64,000 nt of DNA from Rotaria macrura (taxonomy: Eukaryota; Rotifera; Eurotatoria; Philodinida; Philodinidae), in contig OENT01000016.1 in assembly GCA_900239685.1 (NCBI GenBank), forward strand, positions 186,001-250,000, in the 5' to 3' direction. The notes beneath the pieces are model-generated. The model was not told the DNA's origin, ran no database searches, and saw nothing but the letters and a program-made list of their open reading frames with translations. This document shows, piece by piece, positions 33,533 through 46,087 of the stretch; position 1 is the first letter of the stretch; each line of letters starts with the position of its first letter. The position numbers and the translations under genes were made by a program.

Positions 33533-35853
33533 ATGATTTCTTATGAAATAATTCGTGAATGTGTTAAAAAAGTTCAATTAAATGTTTTCTATGAACATTT
33601 TACAAATAATGAAGAACAAATTGATAGTTATCTATTGAATTATCTAGAACGAGCACGAAATCTTTTACTTGATGACGAAAATTTTCAAAAAACTAAACCT
33701 TATCTAAATATCCTTCTCGAATATGCATGGGAAAAATTGAATACGGGTATATGGCAAAATGTTAAAGATGTTTATCGATATTTATATGCTTATGCTTGCT
33801 ACATTGATGTCCTAGTTGATTGTAGAATATCAATAGAAAATCAGAAAGATGATAGTTTTCAAGTAAATGTATTTTTCATAAAACAAAAAGTATTAATTTC
33901 ATTGAAATAGTCGTTTCTTTTTAGTAGGACATAATTAAAAAATGTGATTTAGGTATTTTACTCGGTGGACCCATTCTTGAGAAACAATTCAATGAATTAA
34001 TATCAATAATCAATGAAAATTTCCCAAATAATCATGATGATGAAACTGTAAATTGATCATACTATTAGCATGTTATGTTGTGTTCTCATTTGATCATATT
34101 TTTATTTTACATACAATGTTAGAATATTAATATTTGTTCGCCGAAACGACTGCGTCTCGATGATGGAAATCAAACAGATGATTTCAATTGGATGCCAATA
34201 CCAATAATTGATTCAACCAAAGCAGTTGAACGCATTCATTGTCCATCAATTGAACAATTTCTCACGCGTTATATGCAAACAAAAAAACCTGTTATCCTTA
34301 CGGGTTGTATCGATCATTGGCCAGCATTATCGAAATGGAGGTAAACCTATTCTATGTCGACATGCAGCTAATGATCGATTTTGTTTTCTTGTCGTCTAGT
34401 TTTGATTATTTGATTAAGTTAGCTGGCAGTCGAACAGTTCCAATTGAATTGGGTAGTCGTTATTCTGATGATGATTGGACACAGAAATTGATGACAATAT
34501 CAGATTTTGTCAAACAATATTGCAAACAAAGAGTAAGTTGAATATTCCCAAAACTAGATTTCACATTATGTTTTCCCTACTGAAAAAAGTGTTTTTGAGA
34601 TATTGTTACAATTGTGTTTCGATAAGTTTCTTAGCAGAAGTATAGAATGGTATGAGCATCAAAATTTGAATTATTCCAAAATATGACAAAATATTTTTAT
34701 TGATTCTTTATATAAGACAATAGGTTCTGAATCATTGATCTATAATACCATCGACACACCAAAATTGATTTCATTGAGTTAAAATGTGAGAAAATAATCA
34801 ATATTAATGTTTGTGTTGTTAGTGAGATCTCTTATAATCATTTGAGATCTATTTATAGATATAATTGATATGAAAAGTGATTGCTGGATCCAATGAAGAG
34901 AATAGTGAAGTGAGAAAAAACTAGAATACAAAATAAAGTAGAACACAAATTTTCTTTCGAAATGTAGAAAAAAAAACAAAATAGATGATTTCCTTGTAAG
35001 TAGTCATTATTCTTGAAGAAAAACATCAATCGATCAGACATTGATCATCTAATCTGTTGGTATTCGTATGATAAACGTACCGGACACAAGTAAATTCTTG
35101 ATGTGAACTGGAAAATGTCTTTTAGTATTAATATTTATTTTTAGACTGAAAAATGTGGTTATTTAGCACAACATCCTCTACTTGATCAGGTAATCAATGA
35201 AAACAAGAACAATCTTGAATATCAAAATTACTATCGACAATCAAAATTCTCTTTCATAGATTCCAGATTTAAAAAAAGATATTTTTATACCGGACTATTG
35301 CTATATAAGTTCAGATGAAAATGAAGATGAAGAGGTTGACGTTAATGCGTATGATGATTACTGCGATTTTTGTTCTTTTTTCTTTTACGCTTTCTTATTT
35401 CCAGTTGGATTGGTCCCAAACAAACTATATCTCCATTACACAATGATCCAAAACAAAATATTCTTGCTCAAGTAGAATAAAATATCTGTTGATTGAAATC
35501 AATCGATTCATTCGAATAATATTTATAGGTTGTCGGAGAAAAATATCTTCGATTATACGATCCTATTTATTCATCAAGATTATATGCACTTGGTTCCTCT
35601 ATGTTAAACAACACTAGTTCGGTAATAAGAAATTCTTCCTCTTCGATTATAAAACAAATAGTTTTATCTATTGATGTGTTTGCTTTAGATCGATGTGGAA
35701 AATCCTGATTATGATCGATTTCCTCTATTCAAAGAGGTTCCATATCTTGAATGTATTCTTCGACCAGGTGACATGCTTTACATGCCTTCTCGCCATTGGC
35801 ATTATGTTCGTTCTCTATCACCTAGTTTTTCTGTTAATTTTTGGTGGACATAA
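33533..35853 (+). CDS. KDM8: JmjC-domain oxygenase KDM8/JMJD5
   Basis: Fe(II)/2-oxoglutarate oxygenase; JMJD5 is nuclear, and arginyl C3-hydroxylation is its best-supported activity. Exons 33533-33862, 33928-34047, 34123-34340, 34400-34532, 35145-35189, 35260-35348, 35405-35471, 35529-35621 and 35689-35853 give 419 aa (human 416). An N-terminal helical region precedes the JmjC domain. The iron triad His324/Asp326 (SPLHNDP) and His403 (HWHYVRSLS) falls at nearly the human positions. [23 protein letters not shown] and the closing FSVNFWWT are family hallmarks. The C-terminus is complete, so this is not fused to WRAP73, which starts 46 nt later. Intron 4 (612 nt) is far longer than the others. 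Confidence 0.96.
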
Positions 35854-35877
35854 AATAAGAAAACGATTATTGTTACT

Positions 35878-35899
35878 ATTTTTTTTTTTCGTTTTCTAG
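35878..35899 (+). promoter_or_regulatory. Putative trans-splice acceptor before WRAP73
   Basis: A long T tract, then CGTTTTCTAG, abuts ATG 35900. Together with the KDM8 stop at 35851-35853 this fills the whole 46-nt gap, leaving no space for a separate promoter. Confidence 0.6.
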
Positions 35900-38024
35900 A
35901 TGAATTTTACAGAACTATTTAAAGTTACATCTCATCAATGTTCATTTTCGCCTGATGGTCAATACTTAGCAAATGCTAATCAATATCGTTTAATAATACG
36001 TTCATCAACAACATTAGAAATAATTAGCTTATTTGCTTGTATTGATGTAATTGATACGATTGAATGGTCATATGATTCACAATTCATTCTAGCCGGTTTA
36101 ATTAAACGTGGTGCTGTACAAATATTTTCATTAAATAATCCCGAATGGAAATGTAAAATTGATGAAGGTTCAGCTGGCCTATGTCAAGTACATTGGGTAC
36201 CTGATTCACGACATATATTAACAACAGCACAATTTCATTTACGTATAACCGTATGGTCATTAACATCGAAAGATGTTTCATATATTAAATATCCTAAGAA
36301 ACTTTCACCGAATTCCTATATATTTAATTTCTCAAAGCCGTATATGGCATTAGTTGAACGACGAAATGACAGTACCGATCATATATCAATATTTGATTAT
36401 TCAACTAACTGGTCAATGATTGCACATTTTCCTGTGAGTGAGCTAGAAGATTTGCAAGGTATTCAATGGTCACCAAGCAGTGATGTTTTATGCTTATGGG
36501 AGAATTCATATGAATATAAAATCGTTTTTTATAAAATCGACGGACAAGTATTAAATGTCTATAAACCAAACAATGATCATTTAGCATTAGGTGTACGTTG
36601 TGCACGATGGTCACCAACAGGTCAAATTATTGTCGTTGGCGATTATGAAGAATATATAACAATATTTAGTTATTTAACTTATAAGAAAATTCGTGAACCG
36701 TTTCAACATCCACAACGATTATCATGAAATAAAGGTTATACGATTATAAAGGAAGAAGAATATGAGAATAATAATGAAGAAACAGAGGAGAAAAAGTAAA
36801 CAAGAAAGTATTTTTAATAGTTTCATAAACAAACAGGACGATCGATGATATTTTTTTTACAATTCGAGTCAATTTTATAAGATCGTTAACAAATAGAGGC
36901 TATATAAGAATTTTCCTACACTTATAACTAAAAAGAAAATCAACGAATTTTAATCAACATGTATTTCTTTTCAATCTGAAAATAGAATCGCCAAAATCTT
37001 AATCTATACGTGAATCAGTTATTCATGAATGCCTACCAACATACTCTCGCTCTTATTTCAATAATGTTAAGTTGTGAATAGCAAATAAATAAAATACCGT
37101 AAACAGGTGATAGTAGATATTTGCGTACAACTGTCATCATAGTCAAGAAAACTAAACAATTATTTTATGAAAATTTTTTAAATTTATTTTCGATAGAATA
37201 GTGTTGATTATTATCAAAACGGAAAAAGTCGAATTCGATTGTAACAAATGCATTTCTAAGCCGTGATTAGAAATTATTTAGCATCAAGAATTTTGATAGC
37301 GATGAATCCTTTCGAGACTGATATAGTTTATTAATAGTCTATTCACGACTTCGATAGGAAATCAAAAAAGATCTTATCCTTGCAAATCAAATGATTGTTA
37401 TTTACGATTTTCTATTGAATGCATTATTTTCTCATTGAATATTTTCCATTATATAATGTTAATTGTGACGCACACGATTCATTATATTTTGTGTGTTTTA
37501 GTGAATGCAAATCTTACTCATCTTTTACTTATTCATCATCTTTCTTATCAAATAATGAGTCAAAGATAAGTCGTGAATCGAAGTATATAATTTACAATGG
37601 TCAACTTCAGATATCTCCAATAAAACCTAATCTTGATCGTGCCAATCCACGGTTGGGTATATCATCTATTGAATTTTCAAGTTCAGGTCGATACATGTCA
37701 ACAATTAATGATACGATGCCAAATCTTCTTTTTCTCTTTGATATGAAACCAAACTTTCATTTGGCTTATGTACTTATACAAGTTCAACCAATAAGATGTG
37801 TTAAATGGGAACTAAAACGTGATCATTTAGCATTATGCACAAATAACAATCGTTTGTACATATGGTCACCGGAAGGTGCCTCGTGTATTAATTTACCCAG
37901 TGAATCATCTAAACATAAAGTAGATGAAATAAAATGGAATAGTTGTAAATCTGTATCAAGTATTGCCTTAATTGGACAGGATGCTATGTGTCTCGGTTTT
38001 GTTGATAGTAATAGTGATATGTAA
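35900..38024 (+). CDS. WRAP73: WRAP73 (WDR8) WD-repeat protein, with an in-frame TGA
   Basis: WRAP73 is a centriolar-satellite/spindle WD40 protein working with SSX2IP in centrosome and spindle assembly. Exons 35900-36795 and 37502-38024 make 473 codons (human protein 460 aa). The N-terminal opening FTELFKVTSHQCSFSPDGQY, repeats such as IEWSYDSQFILAG and VRCARWSPTGQIIVVGDY, and C-terminal DRANPRLGISSIEFSSSGRY match the family. Codon 276 is TGA (36725-36727), between REPFQHPQRLS and NKGYTIIKEEEYE, where homologues are continuous. The reading resumes in the same frame to a normal donor and joins the second exon in phase, so the downstream half still looks coding. Possible reasons are a nonsense mutation, an assembly error, readthrough, or a weak 42-nt intron (36693-36734) that would delete conserved residues. 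The long intron is 706 nt. Confidence 0.88.
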
Positions 38025-38104
38025 TGCACGTTCAGATAAATCAAACACGTTTGTTTTTTTTTTTGATACATATTTATTACCTAGTATAGATGATTATTTT
38101 TATG

Positions 38105-38125
38105 CCTACTTTTTCTTTTCTAGAT
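38105..38125 (+). promoter_or_regulatory. Putative trans-splice acceptor before GPC1
   Basis: TTTTTCTTTTCTAG ends 2 nt before the chosen ATG at 38126. Using this acceptor as a cis intron from the WRAP73 terminal GTAATG would not keep a useful frame into the downstream gene. Confidence 0.55.
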
Positions 38126-39903
38126 ATGACAGAAGGTTCGATTCTACAAGAGGAAGTTAATACAAGTGAAGATGAGTCAAAACAAGACTCTCGGAATGAA
38201 AGACAAACAGAAGAAAATCTGAATGAAGAAGAAGATCTTGATTTTTATGATTTTCTTGAAGTTGTTTCGGATAAAATGGATAATATTAAATATCAAAGTA
38301 ATTAAAGAACAAAAGTATTGTCAATTCGTTATACAACAAAAGAAAATCGATTTTTCGTTTTCTTTTTTGTGAAGTTGAAGAACGACGAGAATATCCTCGA
38401 CAACGTCTACGAAGAACTATAGCTGAACTCGAGGAACAAAAACGTATTCTTAAAAGTCAATTAGAACAACGTATACATGTATGGTCTGAAAATTTCAAAA
38501 AACCGAATTTTATTCGTATACGAGATAAAATATCGTTTTCTATTGGAGTTGCGAACGCTTGTTTTTCACCGTTGATTGGTATGAGACACATCCTTCTTTT
38601 CGGACATTGACGTTTGATTATTTTTTGTAATCCTTTTCTTATAACTATTCAGCCGGACGTTGGCCACTTATATTGCCACTTGTTTATACCGTTCAAGCTT
38701 TAGTTCTGATTACACTTCGATTTTTTATTTATAAACGTAAAAGTTGGCATTATTTTGGTAAAATTCAAATACATATTTCTTGATTTGAAATGGTTCATCA
38801 GCTTTTTCTAATTGCCAGTCTACGATCTATGTTATTTTGTCAATGTTTTAACATTACTTTATCTATGGATATTTCCATCGTCAACAATTCTGTTCACTGT
38901 TTGCTATACTCTAAGTCATGGCCCATTAAGTTTTGCAATAGTTCTTTGGAGAAATTCACTAGTTTTTCATAGTAAGTTTTCCTCTTATTCATTTCTATGA
39001 ACTAAATCAACAATAATATACTTTTTAAATCAAAACATAGGTCTGGACAAAGTGACTAGTTTATTTATTCATATGTAATGTTCTTGATTAAATATTTACT
39101 TAGATCTTTCGATTTTTACCTTTAGGTATCCACCATTAACACTATTTACGCTTCGTTGGCTTTTACCCATGAATCTTCAACGTGAATATTATCCGGCAAT
39201 AGTTAAAATAGGATCTTCACTACAAACGAAATCAGCCATATTTTATACTGTTCTATTCTATTTAATATGGCAAGCATTATACTATGCATTCATTGTTTAT
39301 GGACGTCGAGAGAAAGTTGCACGTGGTTTAAGAGCTACATCCTATACGTGGTTGTTAGCTGACAAGGATGGTTTTGTTGCACGAGTCATACAGAAATTTG
39401 GTTTCGGTGGACCTAATGATGGTATTAATCTATATAAAATTGTTTTCTACTTCTTTTTACAATTTGGATATATGCTTCTATCTATTTTACCCGTGTGTTT
39501 TTGGTATTATCGAAATATGTAAGTCGAACGAATCAAATTTGATCTTGTGCTTATTCAATTGGAAATACAAATCGATTGATATTCACTTAATATATTTTAG
39601 GTATGTCAATGGAATATTTCTTTGTTCAATATTTGCTGTTAGTGTTTATAATGGAGCTTCGTTTTATATTGGTAAGCTTATTCATAGTAGAATTATATTA
39701 ATGAATACAATTGGTTGTGTTTAGATGTTTTCTCACGTCGATATATCAAAAGTCTTGAATTATTACATGATTGTGAGGATATTGACACACCTGATGGTAT
39801 TCCACGTCAATCTAGTTTATCGTGTCCGTTACGAAAATCTTCTCAGTCATCTGCCTATCACTTCGATAATACTCAAGAGTGTAGTAATAAAAAGAGTTCT
39901 TAA
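38126..39903 (+). CDS. GPC1: Glycerophosphocholine acyltransferase (GPC1/GPCAT family), with a 1-nt frameshift
   Basis: Polytopic membrane enzyme that acylates glycerophosphocholine to lyso-PC for phosphatidylcholine remodelling, known from yeast GPC1 and plant homologues. Exons 38126-38297, 38375-38578, 38653-38757, 38819-38971, 39041-39075, 39126-39518, 39601-39671 and 39725-39903 total 1312 nt, one over a multiple of three; 436 aa results without the extra base, close to yeast (about 430). Family motifs seen are YDLCYFVNVLTLLYLW, SHGPLSFAIVLWRNSLVFHS, LDKVTS and RWLLPMNLQREYYPA. An acidic, low-complexity N-terminus and a coiled coil (RRTIAELEEQKRILKSQLEQ) precede the membrane part. The surplus T is in a T4 run at 39060-39063: with TTT the exon reads the conserved TSLFIH and joins exon 6 in phase. 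It is last in the putative operon and unexpected in an animal. Confidence 0.85.
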
Positions 39904-42900
39904 ATACACTATAGTCATCTGATAGTTTATTTCCTGTGAGTTGAATGATTTCTTGTTATGTGTTAGATTCTTTGTTTTTGTGTCCTTCATGTTACAGTCA
40001 AAATAAAATTCGTGTTATGGGAAAACGTTTAATTCTCTGTCATAGTGCTCAAACTACGACTAACTGATTAACCATATGATCTAAACATTTTAAAAAATTG
40101 CGCTGATGTTACGATAGCGAGTAACCTCGATTTCATACCCTTGGAATTCTTATAAAAGACTGAAACAAGTAAAAACAAATAACAGTTGTTGTTCAAGAAT
40201 AGAAAATATGTTTTTGCTCATGGTTTTTACTTAGGTAATGCAATGAATTTTGTTAACAAACGTTATATTTTCTTTTGTTATTCTTTCAATCAATCATGGA
40301 GTTTTTTCGACAAGTTCAACTTCTGTTGCATTTAAAAAATGAAAACGATGCGCTTATCACAAGAGACATTTTCTCGTTCTTTTTGTTTTTCAAATTTCAA
40401 GTACAGAAGAAAAAGAACTCGCTTCTAATCATATATCACATGCTTAGTTATGTATACAATAATACTACTTAGCAACAATCTAACTAAATACACATGAATG
40501 ATATTTTCGATTCAATCGTAATTAACAACATCCAAGAGACATTTATTTTGATGAATTTCAGAAGTATATATCATTGATCCTCGCTAGTTTCTATCAGAAT
40601 CATATGGTATTGCTTGGATACATCGTGTCACGTGACGGCTTGAAGCAAATTTCTCGAGAACGTTCGATGAAAGACATAAATTACAGTGTCATATTAATAT
40701 AAACTTGAGAATGTGAGTATAGACTAAGAATGTCTTCCTCACAATTGTATTCACATTAGACATTCATCCTTAAAATTGCTACTCATTTAATAGGGTAAAC
40801 ATACGACGAATGAAGGCGTACATGGAAATTTGAATTTTATGGCTACATAAAACAGAACTTTCTAATGACTCTTTTTCTTGGATAAAGTCCTTGTGTAGTA
40901 CGAAATAATCGAGTTAATCGTTAGAAATCTGGCGCATTTCTTATTTAAAGATTTCGATGAGACTAAACGATACATGACGTGTTGAAATGAAAATAATATG
41001 CCGATTCATCTGATTTTCTCGTCGATCATTGAGTTGGTGAATTCGATAAATAGCAATGAACATTGCTTTCACAATTTCGTCTTTCCCAATACGGTATTAG
41101 GTTCACAGAATTTTGAGTCTATTTCATCTAAGCCATTGTCTTCGCATACTTTCCTTCAACTATCTAAGCGTAATCGATCATTGATCGATATTATTCATTT
41201 GCAATATCCTGACAATTCAGATGATTATGTTTATATTTACGTTATTTTTACATGTTATGTTGTCTCCGAAACAAGTGAACACCGAGTTCTAAACAGGTTT
41301 CGATTACTACTATGTTCTTTATTATTGTTCGAATGTGAATAATCAATACTTGAGGACGCATCACTTAATTGATATACCATGTAAATAAACCTGACTTTCA
41401 TTTCAAGCGAACAGAATTGATTGCTTCAGATTAATTTTTTTATTTGTTTGCCGTAATATATAAATTGAAGAACACTGCAATTATTCTCTCATTACTGCAT
41501 TCAATGGTTTGCATAGGAATAGTTTTCTTTTCTACGCTTAGAATAAAGCGGAACAATCCAATTACAGAAAAAGGAACAAGTGTTGCAAGCATTTTAATTT
41601 TTTCAAGTGAACATTTTTTTCTCAGCAGTTTATATCCAATGTAATTCGTGTAACTAGATTAGATGAATGTTTTCAAGTAAATGAAAACATTTACTAAGAA
41701 TAGTTTTTTTACTAAAAATTCAAAATTGATCGATTGGTATCGATACCTCATCTACAATTGCTGTTTCCAAATCAATGTGTTGAACACTTAAGGGAATCTC
41801 ATTGGTTGGTTTCACATTAATGTTCATGAGTTTTACGATCGAGAAATATGATCATAAAAGACCTAATGAGATCTAGCAATGGGATTCGTAGTGTATGAGT
41901 TGAACTCTGTAATCTAATGCCATATTCTTTGCAGTATTCATTTTTTTATACGATGTTACAAAATTTCTACGTTAAGTCAAATAATGATGAAAATGTATTA
42001 CAATCGAACTTGTCAATGTTTGACTAAATATTATGTTTTTAATGAATTGATTGAAGTAGAACAAAATTTCGACACTTGTCCATATCTGATAAGATGAGTT
42101 AATAGATGAAATGTTTTGAGGTCGTATTGTCTTTATATCTATATCGAGCTCTATATAAACGTTCCAGAATGTAATTAAAATAATTACATTCAATTAGAAA
42201 ACAATAGCTTTACATAAATTTAATATAGTCTGTCGTGTGCAAGAACTGTGGTATTTGTCTGGAAAAAGGGAATTTACTGATGCATACAATGAACCGATTA
42301 GTTATTCGATGGTTTTAGTTTGAAATTGAATTCGCTAATTAGGTGCACCGAACAAAAGATCATTAGTTCGAATTCGAAATATAATCAAAATGTCTTTCGA
42401 TATCACTTCATGAATTGGCAAACCGGTAAACACGTCTTTACACAAAAAAATGAGTAATGATCGGCGATTTAATTTTGAAATGTAACAGCAGGGTACATGA
42501 ACGATTTGCTTTTTTTCTTCAATCGTAACAGTAACAAAAGTTCAACTCTACAGATTGCGTCATCTGAAATACAGTTAGTATTTTGTTTGACTTTGACCTA
42601 GTAGATGATACGATTAATTTTCTCTGTCGTTGAATTATGCTGTGCCGTACAATAGGAAACGCTTTCAATGACAAACTAGTTTGACCAATGATACAAGCAA
42701 GTCTGATATTGACTCTTCTATCAAAAAGCCTTCACGATATGAAGCAATTGAATACAAATATATATAAATGCATAATTTAAAGAAAAATTGCTCTCAGTCT
42801 TCTTCATATCAGAGTATTTTCTTTCTATGGTCAACGGAAAGAATTATTATAATATCACTAAAAAGATTATACATACTAGCTCTTCAATTCACAAAGCTTA

Positions 42901-45133
42901 CAAGGGTACCAGAAATTTAATAAATCCTCTATTGATTGAATTTGGATAGTGAAAGAATATCACCTAAATGGTATATCAAAATACGGGATGCTTTTGAAAT
43001 GAACTTAGCAATGTTAAAGCATCGGCCGACCTAATTTTAGAAGATCAAATATATCAAATTTACGTGCTTTTCAGATATTAATGTGCTTTATTCCATCTGG
43101 TGTTCTATGTTCTGTTTGTCTTCTCATTGTCATTGGTCTATTCTTCATGTTCATGTTTTTATTTTTTCTGAATTTAAACTTATGACTACTATATTATCAA
43201 TGATGAGCTTGATTGAGCGACGTATACATACACATATCAGACAATTACATTGAATCTAAGAAATCACAGCTCAACTCTTTATTATTTACCTTGATGTATT
43301 TAGCAAAAACTGTTTATGATTATTCTCATAAGTTGTATTTAAATTATTCTTGACTCTTTAAATATAAATCTTATGATAACTGTCGTTTATCATTGATCAT
43401 CTTTGACATCTTAAATATTGTTTGGTTTTTCTTTGTAAAAATTAGTAAACAAAGTATTTCGAATATTTAGAAGAGTATGAAAAGAAAATGTCTAGAATGA
43501 ACGACACCTCGTTTTTCTTTGTCATTTAACAATTTTCAATGTTTGCTCAAAATTCTATAGATTAAGACTAGTAATCGTTGTTCTAAGTATGAATAGAAAC
43601 GTTTCAATCATTTTGAGCATCTCCTATGTTTAAAAATTGTAACGAACAGAGAATTCTACAGATAAAATTTAAATCTTTTACTATTCGTTCGAATAGACTT
43701 GATTGATAGTTTATTTTTCAGAGTCATTTTATTATGTCTTAGTCATCAAAAATTTTTCCTCTTTTGTTTTTTTTCCATTCTATATATTTACATCCATTCA
43801 CTGATTTTTCTCTTTTCTTCTCTCATTTGCATATTTGTTTCCTCTTTCTATTTCATATCACCATTCTTTATTCATATACCTCTACTAACTCTTAGGAAAT
43901 AACTTCTCAATCGTCTACCCGAACCTCTCTTCATCTTCAAATCGTCAATGAAACAACATCTTCTAGACTATAATTTACAAGCTAGTCGCTTGTTAAGTGT
44001 TGTGGTGTATCTATGCGTACGTGTCTCTCCTTCTATGTGCCTAATAGTCGTTATTTGTTCGAAAACTACAAGAATCTCTCTGTCAGATCTATAAGTGTGG
44101 TTTATTAGTCGTCACTGTTGGGGTATATTTTCACAGATGAGTACCCATTACCCACTAGCATTATATGATTGGATAGTCGTTTTTCAGTGTTTATCTGAAT
44201 CTGTCGGTAGAGCGTGTTTGACCCAATCAACATCCATTGAGTGGCTTCATGCAGAAGTGAACACATAGCTTCCGAACGCATGCATACATTTATTTAAATC
44301 AGCGTTTTTTTAGATAATATTGAACACTTTTAAAAGAATGCGATGTGTAGTAATGTTTATAGCTATAGACTCAACAAATATTTCAAGGTACATATTCGAG
44401 AGCTACAATACTCATGCTAGGGGTTTCTAGTTCCTTTTTGATTTAGGTATTGTTTTTTTCTCAACAAATCAAAATGAACATTCTAACGCTAGTAGTAATG
44501 AATGTATTCCGATGACTTGTCTACAGAATAAATTTTGAGAATGCTGTGATTGTACATACGGAAAGTACTTAGTTAGGTTAAGTGTCGAATGAACATTTTA
44601 AAATTGATTTTGTTAAAACATTCAAGAAAAACAAAAAAAATCGTATATTTTAGTTATACATAGAACGTAGCTATGTAGTTCTAAAACATAAATGACAGTG
44701 GACACCAGGTTCGTACTTCATACTGACGTTGAACCTCCATCAATATTTAAAAACTGCTTTCTTTACAATAAATCCACAGACAAAAACACCAAGAGTAAAA
44801 AGAAATGAGATGCCTGAATACAGAAACATCAATTCAATTAGTATGATTTATGCCAAAAACTTAACGAGTTACATTGATTGATCGATAGAAGTTGTGACAT
44901 TACAGTCTTCTTTAATTGAGAAATCTTATCATATATAATCGTTTAGAGATTTTCCAGTTGTTTTTTAATGTTATGGCCTTCACGATCATACTAACCAGTA
45001 CATGTGTTATATTCTGACGAGACTCGATTTTATTCGCACCAAGTAGATTTCAATTCTGATGTATTTTGCATCCAATTATTCATCATCACATATCAATATT
45101 ACGTTTCAAACTGTGAACACATATTGTTGAGAG
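39904..45133. other. Gene-free region between GPC1 and the methyltransferase-like gene
   Basis: About 5.2 kb with no exon chain, RNA gene or clear repeat recognised. The longest open frame (40998-41342, plus, 114 codons) has no motif, no splice partners and no composition change; I do not call it a gene. The first part should include the 3' UTR and terminator of GPC1 or the whole operon. Confidence 0.5.
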
Positions 45134-46087
45134 ATGGGTAGAAAACGATCCTTTTTTACAATACGTTCATGGGCAGTGGTAATAATTACGTTTAGTATCC
45201 TACTCATATATCTGATGTGTAACTTTATAAACTTGTTTCGATCATACGAAATATTTTATGGTACACATATCATTACTAACAATGATCAAAAGAATGACTA
45301 CTGCCATTCTTATGACCCGAGAATAACATCAAAATTGTTATTTCAAGAATATTTTGGAATTCTAGAAAATTCTTCTTGGAATGAAAGATCAACACAGGAC
45401 TCGATTTCTTTTAAACAACTACATACATTAATATTCGGATCGGATGCAATCAATATGTACGAAGTGTGGCCAAATTATTTTAACAAAGTTGTCGATGATT
45501 TTTATGAGTATACATCATTAAAACGAATAGAACTCATTGCAATCTTAAATAAAACAGATTTGCCGATTCATCTCGTTGTTGATGTAGGAAACTTTATGGG
45601 GAAATCATCAATAGACATAGGTTTAACTCTTCGCAATAATGAAAGATGGTCAAAATTTATTTTACTTTGCATTGATACGTGGCTCGGAGAGTCAGAACAA
45701 TGGTCGTCGCACATGCTCCGAAAAACGTTGCATATTGAGTATGGTAGATCGACAACTTATGAACAATTCATTGCTAATGTTATCGGAAACAATTTAACGA
45801 AATACATAATACCTTTTTCTACCACTGCTATATTAGGGGCGAGATTCTTACTAGAAAAAAAACTTGTACCACAAGTCATTTATCTGCACAGCATGCATTT
45901 AGAAGGTGCAATATATGTTGAACTCGAACTCTACTGGACTCTTCTTCAGACTGGTGGACTTCTGCTAGGAGATCATTGGCATTTACGATCCATGCGTTGT
46001 TATATCTTGAAATTCTGTAACCGTAACCAAGTAAGCGTCGTAATAGTGGGTAATACCTGGTGCATCAAAAAGAAAAAATCTTCATAG
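45134..46087 (+). CDS. Intronless membrane-anchored class I methyltransferase-like protein
   Basis: 317 aa in one uninterrupted exon. A basic start (MGRKRS) and a hydrophobic segment at about 13-35 make a signal anchor, so a type II membrane protein is expected. The rest resembles the class I SAM-dependent fold of the methyltransferase-24/cephalosporin-hydroxylase-like group: VVDVGNFMGKSSIDIGL (motif I, about 156-172), LLCIDTWLG (acidic residue after strand 2), VIYLHSMHLEGAIYVELELY, then LQTGGLLLGDHWHL and a terminal VVIVGNTWCIKK. Related proteins usually have Asp or Gly-Ser where this has HSMH, so catalysis is uncertain. Absence of introns, in a neighbourhood where nearly every gene has them, and resemblance to bacterial and algal proteins suggest acquisition by transfer. 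The substrate is unknown. Confidence 0.72.
   Translation: MGRKRSFFTIRSWAVVIITFSILLIYLMCNFINLFRSYEIFYGTHIITNNDQKNDYCHSYDPRITSKLLFQEYFGILENSSWNERSTQDSISFKQLHTLIFGSDAINMYEVWPNYFNKVVDDFYEYTSLKRIELIAILNKTDLPIHLVVDVGNFMGKSSIDIGLTLRNNERWSKFILLCIDTWLGESEQWSSHMLRKTLHIEYGRSTTYEQFIANVIGNNLTKYIIPFSTTAILGARFLLEKKLVPQVIYLHSMHLEGAIYVELELYWTLLQTGGLLLGDHWHLRSMRCYILKFCNRNQVSVVIVGNTWCIKKKKSS

Noticed and set aside
36725-36727. Selenocysteine reading of the WRAP73 TGA
   Set aside because: WD-repeat proteins of this family have no Cys/Sec at that place, and I found no convincing SECIS-like structure downstream.
37502-38160. WRAP73 and GPC1 as one fused gene
   Set aside because: Splicing from the terminal GTAATG to the acceptor at 38123 leads out of the GPC1 frame and stops quickly, and both proteins have family-complete ends.
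40998-41342. 114-codon open frame as a gene
   Set aside because: No motif, no splice partners and composition like the flanks; in 5 kb of AT-rich DNA such a frame is expected by chance.
42365-42385. AGTTCGAATTCGAAAT as a tRNA B-box
   Set aside because: No matching A-box, acceptor stem or anticodon arm can be folded around it.
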